Positions 56,652 to 64,000 of a DNA stretch of 64,000 nt are shown here, piece after piece. Position 1 is the first letter of the stretch. Each line of letters opens with the position of its first letter. The notes below the pieces were generated by a model. That model was not told the DNA's origin. It searched no databases and saw only the letters and a program-made list of their open reading frames with translations. The stretch comes from Spirogloea muscicola (taxonomy: Eukaryota; Streptophyta; Zygnematophyceae; Spirogloeales; Spirogloeaceae), in the NCBI GenBank assembly GCA_009602725.1, contig WELB01000010.1, forward strand, positions 828,069 to 892,068, in the 5' to 3' direction. The position numbers were made by a program, and so were the translations under genes.

Positions 56652-58677
56652 AGTCCGGCTATGTGGCCAGACTTCAGCTTCTACCTTAATATCGTCAGAC
56701 ACCTTGTGTGAGCATACATGCATGGACAAGCATTCGCCATAGAAGTGGCGCATGTTCTGTACGCAAGGACATGTTGACCTGACCTTCTGTTTTTCTTTGC
56801 GAAGACATGGTTACTATTCCGGCAAATTTTAGGGCTTGCTTGAAGTTTGTATATATTCTGTTCCAAAAAACTAGTCAGGAGTAAGAGAAGCTGGTTGAGA
56901 GACTGCAGAGTAGTTGACCACCTCTTTCAGCAACATCCATTTGTATGAATTGCAGCCGTCCCAACCAGGCGCCTCCTGCAGACTGCTGCTACTTCTCTGT
57001 ATAGTACATCGGTCAGGTGCTACAGAGCTGCTGCTACACACACCACATAATTGCTGACACATGCTGAGTAGCACCACACAAGCCTCCTTGATGTCTGGTT
57101 GTCTGCTCTGATGACGCTTTGTGTCTATGCCAAGTACTAGAACTACTGACTGAAGAGACAAAGATGTGCTGGAGAACTTGCCCACAGGCCCCTGCCTGCT
57201 GCAGCTGAGGCTGTCCCTCCTTCTCAAATGGCTCTTTAGCTGTGTCCACAAACTGGGCCTTCCTCTAGCTTGGTCGGATGGCACAGCCAGTTTCAGGGCC
57301 AAAGCTCAAGGTATGAGCAAGGTATGAGCATAATGGCAGGGATCATTGCAAATGGCATGCTGGCGGCTGGTGGATTTGCCAAGGTGCAGAAGATGCTATA
57401 TCACATGAGCCCCATAAAAAAGTTGACGGTGGCCGTGAAGGCCAGCCCAGAGAGCTTATACAGATTGATATATGGAGGCACGATGCAGTAGTGGCGCCGA
57501 GAGCCCAGCGGCTGTGTGCTGGGGCAGCTACCTTTGGCAGAGCACTTTCTTCCCTTGGGCTTCAGTATCAATGAGATTAGTCAGCCTGAACCCAATGTTC
57601 TCGTTCACTCAGTTGTGAGCTGGCTTTTCACAGCCCTCGCCTCTCTGGGAGAGCTACTTCTCTTCCCTATGCTCTTGTATTGTCCGACTTCTTTGGACCT
57701 TGCGGCTGCTAAGTAAGGTCAAATGGCGACCATCCTTCGTGGTACTTGCATAGCTGTGTCATTCACCACTATCCGGGCCACTTCGGACCTTGTCCATTCT
57801 ATGGACTCGCCTTTCACAGCCCTCGCCTCTTTTGAAAGAGCTTACTAAATGTGGACCTTGTTCTTTCTTGTGTGTATTGGAAGAGCTGTTATCCGTTGTG
57901 TATATTGGAAGAGCTGTTATCCACTGTGGGCTGGCTTTACACAGCCCTTGTAACCTTCGGAAATAGTAAGCTCTGCCAAAGGGGGCGCAGGTTGTAGAAG
58001 GCCAGCCCAAGCGAATCGACAAGGTCCAAAGGGGCCGTGAAGTGCTGAATCACACAACCAAGCAAGTATCGCGCAGGACGGTCACTTAGTAACCTCTAAT
58101 GAGCAGCGCAAGTCAGAAAGATCAGCCGCCTGAAAGGAAAAGCTCTTCCAATTTTACGGCAATGGCTGTGAGAGGCCAGCGCAAGGAATGTACCAAAAAG
58201 AAAGTGGCTCTTCCAAAGGGGGCAAACAACAGCAAGGGCAAGGCCTGTGTACCGGAAAAGAGAGAAGGCGCGCGGTGCGCATGGAATGTGAGGGTGGCCA
58301 ATGCAAGCCAATACATTGTTCAGGCGAAAACCAGTGCAGCGGATGGGGAGACATGAGACGAAGGCCACTACCGGAAAGCAGTTCCCTTGATGGTAGCCGG
58401 AGGCGGCTGCTTTTTCCTCGGCCACTCTGCGTAATTGGTCACACAGCCGAACCGCTGACAGTCCGAAGGCGGCTTGGCCGCCTGCTCGCCCTGAGCCGCC
58501 CGATGCGCTCGATCGGGGGGCCAGCAGCGGGCAAGGCAGGTCCTCTCTCTTCGGGCTCTCTCTAAACCTCCTCCCCTTCACAGATAAACCCCAAGCCCCG
58601 GCCCCCGGCTTGGCGCCCTCGACGGCGCCCGCCGCCGCCGCCGCCGCCGCCGCCACTGCCGCCGCCGCCGCTGCCGC
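56652..58677. other. Region without a recognised gene; repeat modules at right
   Basis: Two unidentified frames: minus 57302-56871 (143 codons, Ser/Gln-rich) and plus 57270-57491 (73 codons, containing MSIMAGIIANGMLAAGGFAK). Neither shows a known motif. From 57420 on, hairpins stand near 57430, 57619, 57805, 57925, 57990 and 58162. A 25-base unit with TTGGAAGAGCTGTTATCC is tandem at about 57877 and 57903. The GCGCGCGGTGCGCATGGAAT module is at 58268-58288. 58560-58677 is GC-rich with a (GCC)n run. Confidence 0.4.
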
Positions 58678-58769
58678 ATGGCTGGCAGTGCCGTGCCGCC
58701 CGATCTGATGGCAATGGCTGCGGCGGCGGCCAGGTTCCCGAGCACGTACCTGCTGGTGGGCTGCTGCAA
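58678..58769 (+). CDS. Orphan first-exon-like fragment, unidentified
   Basis: ATG at 58678 after a (GCC)n run opens MAGSAVPPDLMAMAAAAARF and PSTYLLVGCC, then meets the single N at 58770. It looks like the 5' exon of some GC-rich gene cut by the join; I cannot name it. It does not resemble the start of ribosomal protein L3, which follows the N. Confidence 0.3.
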
Positions 58770-58770
58770 N
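58770..58770. other. Single N at a probable assembly join
   Basis: Unrelated GC-rich sequence on the left; on the right the exon begins in the middle of the RPL3 N-terminal basic motif. Confidence 0.8.
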
Positions 58771-60601
58771 CCGCAAGCGCTGCCAGCGCCACCGCGGCAA
58801 AGGTTCGTCCATTGGAAGGCCCCTCCCGCCTTCCCCTCCATCGCCGAGCTCCGCCTGCCTGCGAGCTCCGCCGCGTCGCCTCCCTCGGTGCGCCTAACGA
58901 GCCGGCGCCGACCGGCGTGGAGCCGTGGGCCGACCCGGTCTGTCTGGGGTGGAGGCGGCTGTGGTTGCCGCACGCTCGGTTTTGCGGAAGCGCACACTTG
59001 ATTGTGCAATGCAGGCTTTCCGGCGCCGCTGTGCAGCGCTGCGGCTCCGCTCAGGGGCCAGCGTCCGAGGTCGATGAGTGCGGTTGTGTGCCCATTGAGC
59101 TGACGTTCGGTTGCCATGGTTCTCCAATGTGCGCCGCAGTGAAGTCCTTCCCGCGCGATGACCCCACCAAGCCTCCCAGCCTGACCGCCTTCCTCGGCTA
59201 CAAGGCCGGGATGACACACATCGTGCGCGAGGTCGAGAAGCCTGGCTCAAGTATGGCCCACCTGCTACGCTACTTTCATCCCCTCTGCGCTTCTATGGCT
59301 GAAGCGAGGCTGTCGAGAGAAGCTAAGCGAGCTTGCGCTCCAACCCCTACACAGGCTGCGAACTCGATGCTCTAATACTCAGCTCGGTAGTACCCATGTT
59401 GTCCTGATACTGAACCCATTGACGTCCTCCTCCGACAGAGCTGCACAAGAAGGAGACATGCGAGGCGGTGTCGATCATCGAGACGCCTCCGCTGATCGTC
59501 GTGGGACTGGTTGGCTACGTGAAGACGGCGCGCGGCCTGCGGACCCTCAACACCGTCTGGGCGCAGCACCTGAGCGAGGAGCTGCGGCGGCGCTTCTACA
59601 AGAACTGGCACAAGTCGAAGAAGAAGGCCTTCACCAAGTATGCGAAGAAGTCGGCCACGGAGGAGGGCAAGAAGTCCCTCGAGGAGGAGCTGGAGCGCAT
59701 GAAGAAGTATGCATCCGTTGTCCGCGTGCTCGCCCACACGCAGGTACACAATCTCGCAATCCCTCCCCCCCTGGCTCTCCAGGGCCAGGCTCTCGGCGGC
59801 AACTATTGTCGCCTTCTTGACAGACTTCTGAGGTCTGTCCTGACTATGCTGCAGCTATGTTAGCATTGACGCCTCCCAGTGTGTAAAGACGGATAACAGC
59901 GATATTTGTGGCCATGCAATTTGCAGCTGAGGAAGCTGACAGGCATCAATCAGAAAAAAGCGCATCTGATGGAGATCCAGATCAACGGCGGCACTATTGC
60001 AGACAAGGTTGACTTCGGCATCAAGTACTTTGAGGCAGCAATTCCTGTCGACGCCGTCTTCCAAAAGGACGAGATGATTGATCTCATAGGGGTGACGCGC
60101 GGGCACGGTTATGAGGGCGTGGTGAGTCGGTGGGGCGTCACACGGCTGCCACGCAAGACTCATCGCGGCCTGCGCAAGGTGGCTTGCATCGGCGCCTGGC
60201 ATCCGGCGCGCGTCGGCTACACTGTGGCACGCCCTGGCCAGGACGGGTACCACCATCGCACTGAGATGAACAAGAAGATATACAAGATCGGCAAAAAGGA
60301 CGATGAAACGCACAAGGCCAGCACTGAGTATGACCGCACTGACAAGGGTATCACGCCCATGGGTGGCTTTGCGCACTATGGCATTGTCAAGGAGGACTAC
60401 GTCGTCATCAAGGGCGGGTGCATGGGCACCAAGAAGCGCGTCATCACGCTGCGAAGGTCTCTGTACAAGCAGCAGTCTCGGACAGCGCTGGAGGAGATCA
60501 AGCTCAAGTTCATTGACACATCTTCCAAGTTTGGCCATGGACGCTTCCAGACGTCCGAGGAAAAGGCAAAGCAGCTGGGGCGGCTCAAGGCAAGCTCGTG
60601 A
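58771..60601 (+). CDS. RPL3: Cytosolic ribosomal protein L3 (uL3), start missing
   Basis: A core large-subunit protein near the peptidyl transferase centre. Exons: 58771-58802 ([10 protein letters not shown] only), 59140-59250 ([37 protein letters not shown]), 59439-59743 ([47 protein letters not shown]) and 59927-60601 ([40 protein letters not shown], the conserved [20 protein letters not shown] and [37 protein letters not shown], stop TGA). All joins are GT-AG and in phase. The usual first residues (SHRKFEHPRHGSLGFLP-like) are lost at the N at 58770. Length otherwise matches the family. Confidence 0.96.
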
Positions 60602-62819
60602 TAGTGTGCTGCATTAGACAGTTGATTGACTGGCCCTATTTGCTCAAGATTGTGACAAATATCTGGGCCTCCTTTATTGCCTGGAAGGGGGGTATGTCAA
60701 TGCTTGTTCTTTGTGGGGCGAGACTTGTGCAAGTGTCAGTTGCAATGAGATCCATGCTTTTGTTTGAAATTGGGGCAAGGCTGTGGGATAGAAGCACCTC
60801 TGAGCAGCTAACACTCCAGAAACATCGTGAGGATCACTGGAAGAGAGCGGAGGGCGTTTCATCTTTGCCCACAATCAAGAATATGCATGATGTTGTTGGC
60901 TCGGGTATCTGCTGGTGCAACCATGTTGAAGGTTGTTCAGTCAGGCACGTAGACGGCACTAAATTGGACTTTTCTTGTGTTTAGAGCCAAGTGACGATGT
61001 GTATACCCTGATCTTATGGCTAGGTGGCAGCCTGATTTGCTTGCTGGCTCGAATCAAGGCCGCCTGCATATGATACTCCCAGCCGTGACTCAGATGCCCA
61101 ATGCAGGATGTCGGCATCTGCCAATACTGGGATGTCTGACATTCCAAGCAACGCCCCATAAACAATCAGTACCGTGCAGAATCTTCCACAATGGCGTGAT
61201 AGTGACCTGGTAAGCGTTGAGGTGGCGGCGAGGAAGAGATGTTGACAGCATCTTACGGAGAGGCACAGAGTCTGCCTGACTAGCCTCAGATATGCAAGCT
61301 TGATTGGCTTATATGACAGACTGGAAAGATGCCAAGCTACCCTAGCCTAGGAAAAGGACGTCTCCCAAGTTCCTGGCAAGTGATCCACTTGCTTACTTAC
61401 TACCAACTACTCGCCGAACACCAGCTGAAGTTCGCAAGTCCACAATGCAACCGGGAAAATGGCAGCCTGTTGATATACTAGGCCAGATCAGGTTCGTTGC
61501 GCTTCAAATAGGAAGGCCCGCGATAGTGTGCTGCCTACATATCCAGGAGTGCTTGTTTGCTCGTATTTTGGTGTCGCAAGTGACCCAGTGCAAGGCTGCA
61601 ACTTGTGGTCAACAAGGGCATGCTGACTGCCTGCTGTTTGAGAATGACGAGGCTGCAAGCCTTTCCCTGTAAGAATGTTACTCCCATTCGCAAGGAAGCT
61701 CCGAAAGTGGAAATGATAATTGCTGTCTGTTTGACTCAAGCAAGAGCTTAGATGCGAGCTACATGTGAGTAATGCATCCATCCGTGCAAAGCTCCTCACA
61801 TAAAGAGTGTTGCACAGGCCCTCTGCCTTCGTCAATGCCCTTCTATCGTCGTAACTGGAGCAGTATTCAAGCCTCGGGACCACCTGATATTGGCGCTGAT
61901 TGGCTGCAGCATAAGCAAGGGCCCTCTGGCTCGAGGCTTCTTGCAAAACAGCCATTAGATATGACACTAGATATCAGTGCAGTGAGGCTCTGTGCACAGT
62001 GGGAGAGGCTCTTTGCTGCCAGCCAAGGAAATGTTGGGCTGAAGGTGGCCATCACGGTATGGAGGACAAAGGGGGCAGGCCGCTGACATAATAACTCGGA
62101 TCTTCGCTTAATATTCTCGGATGAGCCCCTGTTTGAAAGCGATTGGAAGGAGCCTGGGCCCCCATAAGTGACAGTGCCTGTGAACTCCCGACCGAATGTC
62201 ATATGAATTCAAGTTGGGCATGAGCTCAAGCCAGGAAAGGCGAAGGCTTGATGCAGCACCAGAGAAGAGGCTACTGGACGCATCTCAGCGGCAGCTACCA
62301 CTTTGCCTGATTCCTGTTTGCCTGTTTGCCTGTTTGCTTGTGTTGCTGGCAGTCCCCATGAAAAGTTGATGGCTATTGCAGAGTAAAGCCGTATGGATGG
62401 TCTCACTCGACTCGACGTTTACTCATAGCGATGACCATTATCCTGCCTCGGAGTGACAAAGTCAACAAGGACAGACCACCTGGTAGCAAGATGGCCAACA
62501 CCGTGAGCTTCCTATGCAGGGTGTCCCAATAGCGCTGCGTCTTAGGGTCTTGCCCGCCATGTCGCAGCCGTGCACGACGGGCGTTAATGCTCGTGCTTGT
62601 TGTGATGCCTGGAAAGCACCAGTACCATCGACGTACTGCAATTTTGAGCGTTTCCTCACTCAACCGTACAGTGAGGCGCGAGTTGAGCACGAGACGATTT
62701 GGAGGCCACATCAAGCCCATACACTGTCCACGCAAAAGCTGGTGCATAGTTGGTGCCATATAAAGCAAAGCGTAGACTGAAAGGGGGGCTAAGGCAGAGA
62801 AAGCGTTTCTGGGGTGTGT
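60602..62819. other. Region without a recognised gene
   Basis: The first few hundred bases are RPL3 3' flank. Two fairly long frames, minus 61967-61488 (159 codons) and plus 61772-62086 (104 codons), overlap and show no family motif. A minus frame 62202-61867 starts MTFGREFTGTVTYGGPGSFQ, also unrecognised. No retrotransposon module is seen until about 62820. A lineage-specific gene or non-coding RNA is possible but unsupported. Confidence 0.35.
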
Positions 62820-63300
62820 GTTAAAAGATGCAGGGCCTGTGTGGCCAAGTACGAAGGCAAGCACATTGACAAATGTACGTCACCTGCTGCTAAGCTGACC
62901 CGCTCAGTAATCACGAGTCAGCACGTAGAGGTCGCTAACTGATAAGAGGAAAAAGTCGTGTATTTGAAACAATCGAAGGCCAATATGGCCAAGTACAAAG
63001 GCAAGCACATCTCATGACGTAGCAGCTAGCATCCAGCAGCTTCTGGAGCTGCTAGAGGAGTGAGGCAGCAGCAGTGGCAGGAGGAATGGAGGGATGGGGG
63101 GGGGAAGAGGGCCGGAAGTGCCAGTTGGGACCTTGTCGACCTGTCCTGCTAGGGCTGCTAGAGGAGGAGAGGTCGCTAACTGATAAGAGGGGGGAGATGG
63201 CGTGACGTGAAAAGCTTGCTGAAGAGGGGTCTCAGTACGCACGAGTTGTAATATACACGTTCGACAGGCTAACTTGGGGAGCCTAAGCCTGAGCACCGCC
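62820..63300 (-). mobile_element. LINE tail carrying a later insertion with 23-bp target duplication
   Basis: On the minus strand the host copy is a subfamily C tail: SDLYVLTRGY region (about 62940-62900) and 3' UTR (to about 62835). It is interrupted by a 218-base insert (62950-63167) flanked by an exact 23-base direct repeat (62927-62949 and 63168-63190). The insert's left end is the same family's 3' terminus (CGTGTATTTGAAACAA, then CAAGTACAAAGGCAAGCAC), preceded by AAAAAGT, so it is itself a short 5'-truncated copy or a derived element. Another minus-strand tail follows at about 63225-63310. Confidence 0.75.
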
Positions 63301-63640
63301 ACGGAAGCGGGTAAAAAAGCTCAGAGCCCAGCACGCTGAAACCCTATAGCTTGGGAGGGCCGCGGAGGGCGGGGAAGCGCGCGCCGGCACTTCGCAATGG
63401 GCACCTTGCAACGGCCGGCGTGACATGAGAGAGAGGCGGCGCGCGGTGCGCAGGAAATTAAAGGGTGGCCAATCCAAGCCATACATTGTTTAGGCAAAAA
63501 TGTTGCAAAAGATGTGAAGTAACCCCATCCAAATGGGGCGAGGGCTGTGAAATCCAGCCCGAATACTGGAAGAGTCGTTTTCCGAGAACAAAGATTGGAG
63601 AAGATGTAGCAGCGGCGAAATGGGACTTTACTGGCAGCTC
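63301..63640. repeat. UTR modules and hairpin
   Basis: It contains the module GCGCGCGGTGCGCAGGAAAT (about 63438) with CCAATCCAAGCCATACATTG and a hairpin GGGCTGTGAAATCCAGCCC (63543-63561). No gene. Confidence 0.55.
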
Positions 63641-63880
63641 GTTTCATTACATACTGTAAAAGCCAACATATAATGCAGACACAAACTTGTATCTAGCAAA
63701 GTCATGTGTGCTGTAATGAAGATACTGTATTTATGTCATCTATATGTATATGAAACCCAGATCTTTACTCGTCCTTTGATCTTACATGTACTTTTCATTA
63801 TCTACATACATCATTCATCTAAATACATACCTTTTAATTTCATAAATCCGGCAGCCGCGTTTTCGCCGTGACAAGAAACG
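63641..63880. other. AT-rich stretch
   Basis: Markedly AT-rich (ATATAATGCAG, TCTATATGTATATG, CATACATCATTCATC), unlike the rest of the window. No feature was identified; it may be flank of the gene to the right. Confidence 0.4.
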
Positions 63881-63936
63881 TGTACTCGCAGCGCCACTAG
63901 CCGTCGGGAAGCCACCGACCGAGGGGCCGGGCCCGC

Positions 63937-63991
63937 CCGTGGGCCACGCGGCGTGCCCGCGCGGCCCACGGTGACGGCCGCGTGACGTCAC
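63937..63991. promoter_or_regulatory. GC-rich inverted repeat and TGACGTCA palindrome
   Basis: CCGTGGGCC (63937-63945) and GGCCCACGG (63963-63971) form 9-bp inverted arms. The 10-base palindrome GTGACGTCAC (63982-63991) contains the TGACGTCA core bound by bZIP factors in plants and animals. The abrupt change from AT-rich to GC-rich DNA suggests the promoter of a gene starting beyond the window. GGGCCCA-like elements are common in plant housekeeping promoters. Confidence 0.45.
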
Positions 63992-64000
63992 CGCGCACCA

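Noticed and set aside
61488-61967. Minus-strand frame of 159 codons
   Set aside because: No recognisable family, composition typical of chance, overlapped by another frame; kept only as a remark in the region entry.
62403-62864. Minus-strand frame of 153 codons
   Set aside because: Its first codons are the LINE 3' UTR on the minus strand and the rest has no motif.

Overview
The window is nuclear DNA of a green alga (Chlorophyta, class not determinable by eye). The evidence is short-exon, intron-rich genes with GC-rich exons, a plastid-type SufE fused to BolA, plant-type SPC25 and NDUFA5 proteins, and a degenerate TTTAGGG-type telomeric stretch. A VPS10/sortilin receptor argues against a land plant.

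Gene layout: a USP cysteine-box scrap joined to ATG7 (+, 3-4219); long-form tRNase Z (-, 4949-9493); a VPS10-domain sorting receptor (+, 12722-17988); a small one-helix membrane protein (+, 26017-26334); cytosolic pyruvate kinase (-, 27983-30988); a ZIP metal transporter (+, 38944-40576); signal peptidase subunit SPCS2 (-, 40922-42611); complex I subunit NDUFA5 (+, 44489-45322); GPN-loop GTPase GPN2 (-, 45973-48365); SufE-BolA (+, 55341-56651); ribosomal protein L3 (+, 58771-60601). All are housekeeping genes with no operon-like logic. Several pairs are tail to tail with short gaps (ATG7/tRNase Z, ZIP/SPCS2, NDUFA5/GPN2).

Between the genes lie large blocks (about 9.6-12.4, 18.0-25.6, 31.2-38.9, 42.7-44.3, 48.5-55.3, 57.5-58.5 and 62.8-63.6 kb) made mostly of broken copies of one family of non-LTR retrotransposons. 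Its protein has a Pro-rich N-terminus, a C2HC zinc finger, reverse transcriptase, a CCHC-like knuckle and a C-terminal PD-(D/E)XK (restriction-like) endonuclease ending in the peptide LTRGY. Most copies are only the 3' end. Their 3' UTRs and scattered solo copies carry a short hairpin (GGGCTG-loop-CAGCCC) seen roughly 45-50 times by eye; I propose it as the structure the reverse transcriptase recognises. One broken Ty1/copia-like gag-protease fossil lies at 21.7-23.4 kb.

The assembly is imperfect. A 179-base N run and three single Ns sit exactly where VPS10, ZIP, SufE-BolA and RPL3 lose their 5' ends, and ATG7 loses its N-terminus at a GCC repeat fused to a USP motif. Proteins that seem to span these joins should not be trusted.
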